A DNA stretch of 64,000 bases from Marinobacterium_A aestuariivivens (lineage in GTDB: Bacteria > Pseudomonadota > Gammaproteobacteria > Pseudomonadales > Balneatricaceae). The translations under genes were made by a program, and so were the position numbers. A model generated the notes under the pieces. The model ran no database searches and had not been told where the DNA came from. It was given only the letters and a program-made list of their open reading frames with translations. Below are positions 7,434 through 15,362 of this stretch, piece after piece. Numbering within the stretch: position 1 is the stretch's first letter; each line of letters begins with the position of its first letter. The DNA is taken from NCBI RefSeq assembly GCF_042661465.1, contig NZ_JBHSWE010000001.1:2480001-2544000 (forward strand), given 5' to 3'.

Positions 7434-8108
7434 ATGACACAGGATGAAATGAAAAAGGCGGTGGCCGAGGCGGCGGTCGACCGTATCAGGGGGCAGCTGC
7501 GGGCCGACTCGATCGTCGGTGTCGGTACCGGGTCGACGGCCAACTGCTTTATCGACGCGCTGGCGGGCATCAGGCAGCTGTTCGACGGTGCCGTGGCGAG
7601 TTCGGAAGCGACCGCCGAGCGTCTGCGGGGGCATGGCATTCCGGTTTACGACCTGAACGCGGTCCCGGGCCTCGATCTCTATGTCGACGGTGCCGACGAG
7701 TTCGATGCCGGGCTGAACCTGGTCAAGGGCGGTGGCGGTGCCCTGACCCGCGAAAAAATCGTGGCGGCGGCGGCGAAGGAGTTCATCTGCATCGTCGACA
7801 CATCGAAAAGGGTCGAGGTGCTGGGCCGCTTTCCACTGCCCGTGGAGGTAATACCGATGGCGCGTTCGCTGGTGGCGCGGCAACTGGTCAAGCTTGGCGG
7901 TCAGCCCGAGCTGCGCGAAGGTTTCGTCACCGACAACGGCAATCTGATACTCGACGTCTACAACCTCGAGATCCGGGATCCCAAGGTCCTGGAGGCCGAA
8001 CTGAACAACATTGTCGGCGTGGTTACCAACGGGCTCTTTGCGCGCCGCGGCGCCGATGTGGTGCTGATGGGGACGCCGGATGGCGTCGAGACGCTGCTTC
8101 CGAATTGA
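7434..8108 (+). CDS. rpiA: Ribose-5-phosphate isomerase A
   Basis: Interconverts ribose 5-phosphate and ribulose 5-phosphate in the non-oxidative pentose phosphate pathway. The 224-residue product aligns over its whole length with the RpiA family: VGVGTGSTA (phosphate loop) near residue 25, YVDGADEFD with the catalytic acidic residues near 80, KGGGGALTREKI, and GRFPLPVEVIPMA. ATG 7434 is preferred to TTG 7431 because homologues begin MTQDE. The ribosome site is weak. It is a single gene, flanked downstream by a palindromic repeat. Confidence 0.96.
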   Translation: MTQDEMKKAVAEAAVDRIRGQLRADSIVGVGTGSTANCFIDALAGIRQLFDGAVASSEATAERLRGHGIPVYDLNAVPGLDLYVDGADEFDAGLNLVKGGGGALTREKIVAAAAKEFICIVDTSKRVEVLGRFPLPVEVIPMARSLVARQLVKLGGQPELREGFVTDNGNLILDVYNLEIRDPKVLEAELNNIVGVVTNGLFARRGADVVLMGTPDGVETLLPN

Positions 8109-8138
8109 CGGCCAGTGCAGCCAATGCCAAGTTGAAAC

Positions 8139-8246
8139 CGTAGGTTGGAATGAGTGGAACGAATTCCGACGCATGTGCAGTCCCGACAATTATGCCAAGG
8201 CCGCGCCTTGGACGTCGGAATTCGCAGGCTCATTCCAACCTACGAT
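8139..8246. repeat. Palindromic intergenic repeat, GTAGGTTGGAATGAG family
   Basis: The left arm GTAGGTTGGAATGAG...GAATTCCGACG and the right arm CGTCGGAATTCG...CTCATTCCAACCTAC are inverted copies of about 33 bases separated by some 40 bases. The same arms recur at several other gene borders in this window (18029, 27192, 37701, 45531, 52229). No coding function is apparent. Confidence 0.85.
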
Positions 8247-8275
8247 ACGGCTTTCAGCTTGCCGCTTGCCGTCTG

Positions 8276-8401
8276 TTACCACTGCACGATCTTGGTCAGT
8301 GCGATGGTGACCGGCATGGTGATCCAGAGCATTGCCAGGACATTGATGAAAAGCCAGCCATAACCGGCCGGGTCGCGGAAGTTCGCGTCATGATGAGCCA
8401 T
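8276..8401 (-). CDS. Small single-pass membrane protein of 41 residues
   Basis: The ORF reads MAHHDANFRDPAGYGW, then a hydrophobic helix of about 17 residues (LFINVLAMLWITMPVTI), then ALTKIVQW and a stop. The start is supported by AGGGTGA six bases upstream of ATG. The His/Asp-rich N-terminus and a PAGYGWLF turn before the helix look like designed protein rather than chance. I do not recognise a family. It lies alone between rpiA and ybbP on the minus strand, with a repeat downstream. Function unknown. Confidence 0.6.
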   Translation of the reverse strand: MAHHDANFRDPAGYGWLFINVLAMLWITMPVTIALTKIVQW

Positions 8402-8560
8402 TTTATTCACCCTGATAATAATTGTTGAACAAGCCCATGGGGCTCTGTGCAGCTCTCTGCAGCCAGAAGGCAGGAGCCATTTTCTGTCAAGCATAGAAGG
8501 CCCGCGATTCTATCAGCAAAGCCGCAAGCGGTGTAGCACCTGGTCATGGTCGGTGCTGCT

Positions 8561-11023
8561 TCAGCCGGCCTTCAGCAGACTGAAGCAGCGTGCCTGGTCC
8601 AGCGGTTTGCGCACCAGGGCGCCGATGGCGATAAACAGCAGTGCCGACAGCGGTGGCAGCAGCAGCCAGCCAAGCGGGTGCAGCATCGGTGCGATCTGCA
8701 ATACCTGGCCATGCACCAGCCAGAGTACCGCCTCGGTGGCGAAGGCCGCCAGGACGCCGCAGATCAGACCCAGCCAGAGCAGCTCGAGCAGGTCCAGTTG
8801 CCGGCTCTGCCGGGGTGTGGCTCCGAGTGTCTGCAGCAGGGCGCTCTCGTAGCGGCGCCGTTCCAGCTCCTGCATCAGGGTCACCAGCAGTAACAGCAGT
8901 CCGGCCAGCAGCGTCAGCAGCAGAATCAGGCTCGAGCTGTCGACCAATCGTTCGATCAGGGTCTGAGCCTGGGTCAACAGCTGATCGATATCGATCAGGG
9001 TCAGGGTGGGGAACTGCTGCAGCAGGGTGCGGGCCAGCTGTCGCTGTTCGCCGTCCAGGCGCATCGCGGTTATAAAGGTGGCGGGCATCCCGTCCAGCGC
9101 GCCCGGCGAGAAGATGACGTAGAAGTTGGGCTGGAAGGATTCCCACTGCACGCTGCGGATGCTCGCCACCCGGGCCTCGATCTGCTGGGCGCCAATGCTG
9201 AAGCCGAGCCGGTCGCCCGGCGAGAGGTCGAGCGCTTCGGCCAGGTCCTGCTCGACCGAGATCAGCGGCTCGCTGCCGTCGGGGCCGGACCACCATTGGC
9301 CGTTCAGCAGGCGGTTGTTGTCCGGCAGACTTTCACTCCAGGTCAGGTTCAGTTCCCGCCTCAGTGCATTGTGGCGCCGCTGGCCGGGCTCCAGTTCGAG
9401 GTCGGTCAGCGGCATGCCATTGCGGCTGCTGATGCGGCCGCGCACCATTGGATAGAGCACCGGGTCGAGATCATGTTCGGCCAATACCTGGTCGAGCGGC
9501 GCCTTTTCCCAGGGCTGAATGTTGATCAGGAAATAGTTTGGCGTCTCGGCCGGGAACTGGCTGCGCCACTGCTCCAGCAGGTCGCCGCGGGCAATCAGCA
9601 GCGTCGCCATCAGGGTCAGCAGCAGCGTCATGGTGGCGGCCTGAAGCCGGTGCCAGCGGCGCTGCTGCCGTATCCGCAGGACCAGCAGACGACCGAGGCG
9701 CAGGCGATCGCGCAGGCCCAGCGACAGGTAATGCAGCAGCCGCTGGGCGATCAGGCCCACCAGCAGGCCGCTGAGGATCAGGGCGCCGAGCAGCAGCAGC
9801 GCCATGCTCAGTGACTGGATGTAGAGGCTCATCATGCCGGCCAGCAGCAGCAGGCCGAGCAGCTGGAACAGCCTCACGCGGCTGTCGGTCGGCAGCCGGG
9901 TTTCCCGGAACAGCGCCACCACCGGGACCCGGCTCAGACGGTAGAAGGCCGGCAATCCGAGGGTCGCGAGCAGCAGCAGGCCGATCAGCGCGCCGCTGGC
10001 GATGGCGCCGGAGCCGGCCCGGGGCACCGGTTGCGGCAGCAGATCACCTACCAGCCCGACCAGCAACTGCTGCAGTCCGAAGGCCAGTGCGGTGCCGAGC
10101 AGGGCGCAGGCGATCCAGCCGAACAGCAACTGGTAGCCGTAGAGCCAGAGCAGGCGCCGGCTGTCGAGTCCGAGGCTCAACAGCAGTGCGGCCCGGGAGT
10201 GCTGGGCGGCATTGTAGCGCCTCAGGCTCAGGGTGATGGTCAGGGCGCCGAGCAGCAGCGCGAAGAGCCCGCTCAGGCGCAGGTAGAGTTCGGCGTTGCG
10301 CAGCGCCCGACCCGTGACCGGCTGGTCCGAGCGCAGCGAGTAGAGCCGCTCGTCGCTGTTCAGGCCGGCCGCGAGCCGCCGTTCGAGTGAAGCGATGGCG
10401 CCGGCGGGGCCAGCGAAAAGCTGCCGGTACTGCACCCGGCTGCCCGGGGCGATGACCCCGGTGGCTTCGAGTTCATCGGCGCGAATGATCAGGCCGGGGC
10501 TGAAACTGCGAAAGCCGCTGCCGCGATCCGGCGAGCTGATCAAGCGGTGGCTGAGGCGAAACTCGCTGTAGCCCAGCTGGATAAGGTCGCCGGGCTCGAG
10601 CTGCAGCATCTCGAAGACCCGCGGCTCGGCCCAGGCGGTGCCGGGCTCAGGGATCACGGCATGCGCTGGCGGTTCGGTGACGATTTCGCCACGCAGCGGA
10701 TAGGGGGCGGTGACCGCGCGGACCGAGACCAGCATCATCTCGTCTGCGGCTTCTATCATGGTCGGGAACTGGGCCACCCGGCTGCTGCGAATGTTGCTGT
10801 CGGCGGCGATATCGACCGGCTCCTCCGAGCGCAGCACCAGGTCGGCGCCAAGCAGCTCGGCGGTACGCCGGTTGAGGCTTTGTTCCAGCCGGTCGCCGAA
10901 CTGGGTCAGCAGCGATATCAGGGTAATGGCGATCAGCAGTGCGGCCAGCAGGGCTCTCCATTCAGGGCTGCGCCAGCTGCGGCGGGCCTGCTGTCGTGCG
11001 AGCTTGGTAATGGCTCCGTTCAT
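8561..11023 (-). CDS. ybbP: FtsX-like ABC permease YbbP
   Basis: Membrane partner of the YbbA ATPase. The 820-residue product has the MacB/FtsX-type layout of YbbP: a first helix near residues 24-45, a long extracytoplasmic domain (about 45-235), a first bundle of helices (about 240-430), a second extracytoplasmic domain (about 500-690) and a C-terminal group of three helices. Such systems act on lipids or lipoproteins at the envelope rather than importing nutrients; the substrate is unknown. The start ATG 11023 has AGGAGG eight bases upstream, but this start region is the last of four tandem copies (see 10971-11362), so the ancestral start was probably the one overlapping the ybbA stop. Confidence 0.9.
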   Translation of the reverse strand: MNGAITKLARQQARRSWRSPEWRALLAALLIAITLISLLTQFGDRLEQSLNRRTAELLGADLVLRSEEPVDIAADSNIRSSRVAQFPTMIEAADEMMLVSVRAVTAPYPLRGEIVTEPPAHAVIPEPGTAWAEPRVFEMLQLEPGDLIQLGYSEFRLSHRLISSPDRGSGFRSFSPGLIIRADELEATGVIAPGSRVQYRQLFAGPAGAIASLERRLAAGLNSDERLYSLRSDQPVTGRALRNAELYLRLSGLFALLLGALTITLSLRRYNAAQHSRAALLLSLGLDSRRLLWLYGYQLLFGWIACALLGTALAFGLQQLLVGLVGDLLPQPVPRAGSGAIASGALIGLLLLATLGLPAFYRLSRVPVVALFRETRLPTDSRVRLFQLLGLLLLAGMMSLYIQSLSMALLLLGALILSGLLVGLIAQRLLHYLSLGLRDRLRLGRLLVLRIRQQRRWHRLQAATMTLLLTLMATLLIARGDLLEQWRSQFPAETPNYFLINIQPWEKAPLDQVLAEHDLDPVLYPMVRGRISSRNGMPLTDLELEPGQRRHNALRRELNLTWSESLPDNNRLLNGQWWSGPDGSEPLISVEQDLAEALDLSPGDRLGFSIGAQQIEARVASIRSVQWESFQPNFYVIFSPGALDGMPATFITAMRLDGEQRQLARTLLQQFPTLTLIDIDQLLTQAQTLIERLVDSSSLILLLTLLAGLLLLLVTLMQELERRRYESALLQTLGATPRQSRQLDLLELLWLGLICGVLAAFATEAVLWLVHGQVLQIAPMLHPLGWLLLPPLSALLFIAIGALVRKPLDQARCFSLLKAG

Positions 11024-11136
11024 TTGCGCGGCCTCCTGGTGACGTGCCTGTTGAGCAGGCGCTCTGCCAGATATGCAGGACTGCGCCAGCTGCGGCGGGC
11101 CTGCTGTCGCGCGAGCTTGGTAATGGCTCCGTTCAT
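11020..11136 (-). CDS. Short cistron, third of three in the ybbP leader repeat
   Basis: A 38-codon frame starting MNGAITKLARQQARRSW, identical to the ybbP N-terminus for its first 20 residues, then diverging into a basic tail that ends RRPRK. Its TGA overlaps the true ybbP ATG as ATGA, and AGGAGG precedes both starts. Whether the peptide is made is not shown; the arrangement would couple its translation to ybbP. Confidence 0.4.
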   Translation of the reverse strand: MNGAITKLARQQARRSWRSPAYLAERLLNRHVTRRPRK

Positions 11137-11249
11137 TTGCGCGGCCTCCTGGTGACGTGCCTGTTGAGCAGGCGCTCTGCCAGATATGCAGGACTGCGCC
11201 AGCTGCGGCGGGCCTGCTGTCGTGCGAGCTTGGTAATGGCTCCGTTCAT
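11133..11249 (-). CDS. Short cistron, second of three in the ybbP leader repeat
   Basis: Same 38-residue frame as its neighbours and the same peptide as the third copy apart from a silent change (GCG for GCA). It starts after AGGAGG and stops inside the next ATGA overlap. It exists only because of the 113-bp duplication. Confidence 0.4.
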   Translation of the reverse strand: MNGAITKLARQQARRSWRSPAYLAERLLNRHVTRRPRK

Positions 11250-11362
11250 TTGCGCGGCCTCCTGGTGACGTGCCTGTTGAGCAGGCGCTCTGCCAGATAT
11301 GCAGGACTGTGCCAGCTGCGGCGGGCCTGCTGTCGTGCGAGCTTCAGGATGGCGCCGTTCAT
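11246..11362 (-). CDS. Short cistron, first of three, overlapping the ybbA stop
   Basis: The ATG at 11362 overlaps the ybbA TGA as ATGA, which is the junction expected between ybbA and ybbP. The 38-residue frame begins MNGAILKLARQQARRSWHS and so differs from later copies at residues 6 and 18. This is most likely the original ybbP start, now cut off from the rest of the gene by the duplication. Confidence 0.45.
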   Translation of the reverse strand: MNGAILKLARQQARRSWHSPAYLAERLLNRHVTRRPRK

Positions 11363-12057
11363 GCGGGCTGCTCCTCGAACAGCTGTCCCTGGCGCATCTG
11401 CAGGCGCCGCGAGCAGCGGCTGGCGAGCTGCGGGTCGTGGGTGATCAGGATCAGGGTGGTGCCCTGCTGGGCGTTGAGGCCGAACAGCTGTTCGACGATA
11501 CCGTTGCCGGTTTCGCTGTCGAGGTTGCCGGTCGGCTCGTCGGCGAAGAGGATCTCGGGGCCGGTGGAAAAGGCTCGGGCAATGGCCACCCGCTGCTGTT
11601 CGCCGCCCGACAGCTGGCCCGGCAGGTGATCGGCACGATCGGCCAGCCCTACCCGTGACAGCCAGTGCCGCGCGAGGCTCTCGGCATCCGCCTCGCCGCG
11701 TATATCCAGTGGCAGCCGCACATTGTCCAGAGCGCTGAGTTCCGGCAGCAGGTGGAAGGACTGGAAAACGAAACTGACCGATTCGGATCTCAGCCGTGCC
11801 CGGGCGGTTTCATCGAGCTGCGCCAGGTTCTGGCCCGACAGGTAAATTTCTCCGTCGGTGGGTTGATCCAGCCCGGCCAGCAGGCTCAGCAGGGTTGACT
11901 TGCCGGCCCCGGACGGGCCGATAATGGCTATGCTCTCGCCGCGCCGGACCTGCAGATCCAGGTGCTCGAACAAGCTGAGTTCACCGGCCTGGGTCCGGAA
12001 CTTTTTGCCGACCCCGCGGGCCGAAACGACTACCTGGTCTGGATGAGGAGTGTCCAT
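11359..12057 (-). CDS. ybbA: ABC transporter ATP-binding protein YbbA
   Basis: ATPase of the YbbA-YbbP envelope system, in the LolD/MacB class. The 232-residue sequence has Walker A GPSGAGKST at 47-55, a Q-loop in FVFQSFHLLPE near 99, the signature LSGGEQQR at 149-156, Walker B ILFADEP at 169-175 and the switch histidine in ITHD. It is divergent from tesA, and the two ATG codons overlap by two bases (12055-12058), so the promoters must lie within the opposite gene unless translation starts further in. This tesA/ybbA-ybbP arrangement is conserved in enterobacteria and pseudomonads. Confidence 0.95.
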   Translation of the reverse strand: MDTPHPDQVVVSARGVGKKFRTQAGELSLFEHLDLQVRRGESIAIIGPSGAGKSTLLSLLAGLDQPTDGEIYLSGQNLAQLDETARARLRSESVSFVFQSFHLLPELSALDNVRLPLDIRGEADAESLARHWLSRVGLADRADHLPGQLSGGEQQRVAIARAFSTGPEILFADEPTGNLDSETGNGIVEQLFGLNAQQGTTLILITHDPQLASRCSRRLQMRQGQLFEEQPA

Positions 12058-12700
12058 GTTCCGCCTGTTGCTAGTGCTTTTCGTGATTCTGACACCGGGT
12101 ATCGGCTCGGCACAATCCGTCCTGGTGCTGGGCGACAGCCTGTCCGCCGCCTATGGCATGCCCGCCGAGCAGGGCTGGGTCGCGCTGATGCGACAGCGTC
12201 TGGAACTTCGGTCGCCAGGGCTGGAGGTGGTCAATGCCAGCATCAGTGGCGAGACGACCCAGGGCGGCCTGACCCGGTTGCCGTCGCTGCTCGAACGCCA
12301 CCGCCCCGGACTGGTGCTGGTGGAGCTGGGCGCCAACGACGGCCTGCGCGGCACACCGCTGCCGGTTATACGGCAGAACCTGGAACAACTGATCAGTCTC
12401 AGCCAGGCCGGTGGCGCCCGGGTCCTGCTGATCGGTGTGCGCCTGCCACCCAACTATGGCCCGCGCTACAGCGAGGGGTTTTTCAACCTGTTCGTCGAGG
12501 TCTCTGAGTCCCTGCAGGTGCCCCGGGTTCCCTTCCTGATGGATGGGGTGGCACTGGACCGCGGCCTGATGCAGGACGATGGCCTGCATCCCAATGCCGC
12601 CGCGCAGCCGCGGCTGCTGGACAATGTCTGGCTCCATCTGGAGCCGCTGCTGCCGGATCCGGCAACCGGCGTCACCCAGGCGATCGCGCCGCAGGGGTAA
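12056..12700 (+). CDS. tesA: Periplasmic acyl-CoA thioesterase I / lysophospholipase
   Basis: SGNH hydrolase that cleaves acyl thioesters and lysophospholipids in the periplasm. The 214-residue product has a signal peptide (cleavage near residue 19, after GIGSA), the nucleophile S28 in GDSLS, GAND at 92-95 for the oxyanion hole, and the catalytic D175 and H178 in DGLHPN. ATG 12056 has GAGGAG five bases upstream, which also explains why it starts inside the start codon of divergent ybbA. Length and motifs match TesA throughout. Confidence 0.95.
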   Translation: MFRLLLVLFVILTPGIGSAQSVLVLGDSLSAAYGMPAEQGWVALMRQRLELRSPGLEVVNASISGETTQGGLTRLPSLLERHRPGLVLVELGANDGLRGTPLPVIRQNLEQLISLSQAGGARVLLIGVRLPPNYGPRYSEGFFNLFVEVSESLQVPRVPFLMDGVALDRGLMQDDGLHPNAAAQPRLLDNVWLHLEPLLPDPATGVTQAIAPQG

Positions 12701-12767
12701 ATTGGGGGGCAACGTTGCGGTTTCTCGCTGCAAATGGCGCCTTAGTCGTCTCGCGTCAGCCAAAAAG

Positions 12768-12790
12768 AAAGGCACCCGAAGGTGCCTTTC
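12768..12790. terminator. Bidirectional terminator between tesA and sodB
   Basis: AAAGGCACC, loop CGAA, GGTGCCTTT. On the minus strand the stem is followed by CTTTTTGG, giving a good terminator for sodB; on the plus strand the T-run is short. Confidence 0.8.
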
Positions 12791-12824
12791 CATGTCAGTC
12801 CGCAGTCTGGCTGCAGAGACTGTT

Positions 12825-13409
12825 TCAGCCCGCCAGGTTGGCGTTGACGAAGTCCCAGTTGACCAGAGACCAGAAGGCCTTCAGGTAATCCGGACGGACA
12901 TTGCGGTAGTCGATGTAGTAGGCGTGTTCCCACAGGTCGACGGTCAGCAGTGCGGTCTGGTCGGAGGTCATCGGGGTACCGGCGTTGCTGGTGTTGACGA
13001 TTTCCAGGGAGCCGTCGGCGTTCTTGACCAGCCAGGTCCAGCAGGACGCGAAGTTGTTCACGGCCTTGTCGTTGAACTCTTCCTGGAACTTCTCGAAGGA
13101 GCCCCACTTGGCGTTGATGGCGTCGGCCACGGCGCCCTTCGCCTCACCGCCGCCGTTCGGCGACAGGCAGTGCCAGTAGAAGGTGTGGTTCCAGACCTGG
13201 GCGGCGTTGTTGAAAACGGGACCTGCCGGCGCGGCCTTGATGATCTCTTCCAGTGATTTGCCTTCGTACTCGGTGCCCGGTACCAGACCGTTCAGCTTGA
13301 CCACGTAGGTGTTGTGGTGCTTGCCGTGGTGGTATTCCAGGGTTTCGGCGGAGATGTGCGGTTCCAGGGCGTTCTTCGCGTACGGCAGCGGCGGTAATTC
13401 AAAGCTCAT
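12825..13409 (-). CDS. sodB: Superoxide dismutase, iron type
   Basis: Cytoplasmic dismutation of superoxide to peroxide and oxygen. The 194-residue product has the usual FeSOD length and all four metal ligands: H27, H75 (NHTFYW), D158 and H162 (DLWEHAYYIDY). The segment AAQVWNHTFYW favours iron over manganese. ATG 13409 is chosen because AGGGGA lies seven bases upstream and homologues begin MSFELPPLPY. An extended minus-10 lies at about 13485-13490, and the terminator is at 12768-12790, so it is monocistronic. Confidence 0.96.
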   Translation of the reverse strand: MSFELPPLPYAKNALEPHISAETLEYHHGKHHNTYVVKLNGLVPGTEYEGKSLEEIIKAAPAGPVFNNAAQVWNHTFYWHCLSPNGGGEAKGAVADAINAKWGSFEKFQEEFNDKAVNNFASCWTWLVKNADGSLEIVNTSNAGTPMTSDQTALLTVDLWEHAYYIDYRNVRPDYLKAFWSLVNWDFVNANLAG

Positions 13410-13462
13410 GAGTAATCCCCTTTTTGTAGTCGACAGGTTCAGCATAAAACACGTTTGTCGAG

Positions 13463-13490
13463 CTGTCGGTTCGACAGAGGACAGACTATA
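13463..13490 (-). promoter_or_regulatory. Probable sodB promoter and leader hairpin
   Basis: On the minus strand TGCTATAGT is an extended minus-10 (hexamer at 13490-13485), with a weak minus-35 ATGAAA 17 bases upstream. A small stem CTGTCG-AAC-CGACAG (13477-13463) lies in the predicted leader. sodB is commonly controlled after transcription by iron status; whether this stem takes part is unknown. Confidence 0.45.
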
Positions 13491-13564
13491 GCACCCTTGC
13501 TGCGCCTTTTCATGACACAAAATGTAGTGGTTTTACAGCAGTCCCGGGGGCTGCAGCCGGGCCT

Positions 13565-14122
13565 TCAGCGACCGCTCTCGTCCTGTTGCAGGAAGGTCCG
13601 CGCCATGTAAAGCGCCGCGATGGCGCGGCCTTCGCTGAACTCCTCGCGCTGGATCAGGGTTTCCAGGTCGGCCAGCGGCCAGTGGACCAGTTCCAGCGGT
13701 TCCGGTTCGTCGCCTTCGAGCCGGCTCGGATAGAGGTCGCGTGCCAGCAGCACCTCCATGCGGTGTCCCATGTAGTTCGGTGCGCCGGTCATCTGTTTCA
13801 GGTGATCGAGGCGGCGGGTACCGAATCCGGCCTCTTCCTGGAGTTCACGGTGGGCGGCATCCTCGGCGTTTTCGCCCGGGTCGATCAGGCCCTTCGGCAG
13901 GGTCAGGGTGTAGTCTTCCAGGCCTGCGGCGTATTCGCGAATCAGGATCACTTCTCCGTTCGGCATGACCGGCACGATCATCACGGCGCCGCGGCCGCGG
14001 CTGGCCAGGCGTTCGTAGGTTCGTTCAACGCCATTGGAAAAGCGCAGCTCCAGTGCCTCGACGTGGAAGAGGCGACTGCGCGCGACGGTGGCGACCTTCA
14101 AAATCTCAGGCTTTACGGGCAT
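13565..14122 (-). CDS. nudE: ADP compounds hydrolase NudE
   Basis: Nudix hydrolase acting on ADP-ribose, Ap3A and NADH-type compounds. The 185-residue product holds the Nudix box GLIDPGENAEDAAHRELQEEAG around residues 83-104 and the family segment RFSNGVERTYERL near the N-terminus. ATG 14122 is chosen because homologues begin close to PEILKVATVARSRLFHVE; a longer frame up to 14176 would run into the divergent yrfG start. Its position next to yrfG-hslR-hslO-pckA matches the enterobacterial order. Confidence 0.93.
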   Translation of the reverse strand: MPVKPEILKVATVARSRLFHVEALELRFSNGVERTYERLASRGRGAVMIVPVMPNGEVILIREYAAGLEDYTLTLPKGLIDPGENAEDAAHRELQEEAGFGTRRLDHLKQMTGAPNYMGHRMEVLLARDLYPSRLEGDEPEPLELVHWPLADLETLIQREEFSEGRAIAALYMARTFLQQDESGR

Positions 14123-14175
14123 ACTGGTTCCGTTGTCTTGCTTTAGTCTGACCCTGTCCCGGATATAAACGCCCA

Positions 14176-14835
14176 ATGCTTGACTGGCGCAATATCGATA
14201 CCGTGCTGCTCGATATGGATGGCACCCTGCTGGACCTCCATTTCGATTCCCACTTCTGGCTGGAGCATCTGCCCCGGCGCTATGCCGAATTGCGCCAGCT
14301 GGAGCCGGAAGCGGCCCGGGAATGGCTGCACCAGCGTATCACACGGGAGCAGGGCACGCTCAACTGGTATTGCCTCGACTACTGGTCCGAGGAACTCGGT
14401 GTCGATATCCCGGCCCTGAAGCGGGAAGTCGCCGAACGTATCGCCTTCAGACCTCAGGTGCAGGGCTTTCTCAGGAAACTGCGCGAGCAGGGATTGCGTT
14501 CGGTCATCGTCACCAATGCCCATCGAGACGGCCTTGCCCTGAAACTGCAGGAAACCGGGCTCGACCGGATGGTCGATGCGGTGATCTGCTCCCACGATTT
14601 CCGGCTGCCCAAGGAGGACGTGCGTTTCTGGCAACAGTTGCACGAGGTCGAGCCCTTCAATCCCGACCGCACCCTGCTGGTGGACGACAGCCTGGCGGTA
14701 CTGCGCTCGGCGCGGCAGTTCGGTATCGGCTATTTGCTGTCGATCGTGCAGCCGGACAGCCGGGCCCCGGCACGCTCGATCGACGAGTTCGGCGCCATCG
14801 AACATTTCGACGACCTTTTCCCCGATGATGACTGA
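14176..14835 (+). CDS. yrfG: GMP/IMP nucleotidase YrfG, HAD family
   Basis: HAD-superfamily phosphatase of purine monophosphates. The 219-residue product has motif I DMDGT (catalytic D13 and D15), motif II VTNAH near residue 113, a lysine in LPKEDVRFW, and motif III LLVDDSLAVL near 170. Length and gene order (nudE-yrfG-hslR-hslO-pckA) agree with YrfG. The start has little ribosome-site support, but homologues begin similarly. Confidence 0.93.
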   Translation: MLDWRNIDTVLLDMDGTLLDLHFDSHFWLEHLPRRYAELRQLEPEAAREWLHQRITREQGTLNWYCLDYWSEELGVDIPALKREVAERIAFRPQVQGFLRKLREQGLRSVIVTNAHRDGLALKLQETGLDRMVDAVICSHDFRLPKEDVRFWQQLHEVEPFNPDRTLLVDDSLAVLRSARQFGIGYLLSIVQPDSRAPARSIDEFGAIEHFDDLFPDDD

Positions 14836-14889
14836 TGCGTTCAGCTTCCGGCAGCCCGCAGATCAGCTTCCATTGCCACGGATTATCAG

Positions 14890-15284
14890 ATGAGTGATAC
14901 CCAAGATGAAAAAGTACGCCTGGACAAATGGCTCTGGGCCGCCCGTTTCTACCGTACCCGGGCGATCGCCAAGGCAATGATCGAAGGCGGCAAGGTGCAC
15001 TACAACGGCCAGCGCAGCAATGCAGCAAGGTGGTCGAAATCGGCGCACTGCTGCGTATCCGCCAGGGCCTGGACGAGCGGGAAGTGGAAGTGCTGCAGCT
15101 GTCGGACCAGCGGCGTGGCGCCCCCGAGGCGCAGCAGCTCTACCGCGAGACCGAGGACAGCATCCGTCGGCGCGAAAAGGCGGCGCAGGAGCGCAAGTCC
15201 CTGGGCGGCAGCAGCCTGAATCCAAGGCACCGCCCGAACAAGAAGGATCGCCGCCAGATCCGCGATTTCAAGGATCAGTGGTGA
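14890..15284 (+). CDS. hslR: Heat-shock RNA-binding protein HslR (Hsp15), one apparent frameshift
   Basis: Binds free 50S subunits that carry a stalled nascent chain and helps to rescue them. The N-terminal S4-type domain is intact (VRLDKWLWAARFYRTRAIAKAMIEGGKVHYNGQR), then the frame is lost near 15022. Adding one base there restores SKVVEIGALLRIRQGLDEREVEVL and the lysine/arginine-rich tail ending DRRQIRDFKDQW, giving about 131 residues as in homologues. Because both halves are conserved, I read this as one gene with a sequence error, though a true recent mutation cannot be excluded. It is followed by hslO. Confidence 0.88.
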
Positions 15285-15362
15285 GACGTGTTAAACTGGC
15301 ATCAAACATTTTGAGCCCGGCACTGGCCGCTTCAGTGCCTCCCTCCCGTGAGATGAATACCG

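Larger units (their letters stand above)
10971..11362. repeat. 113-bp tandem repeat spanning the ybbP start
   Basis: Four in-register copies with a period of exactly 113 bases: units begin at 10971, 11084 and 11197, with a partial unit at 11310-11362. Each unit contains, on the minus strand, AGGAGG, an ATG and the first codons of ybbP. Copies differ at a few positions (for example C/T at 11110 and at 11310). The period is not a multiple of three, yet each unit ends one short reading frame and opens the next through ATGA. Confidence 0.95.
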
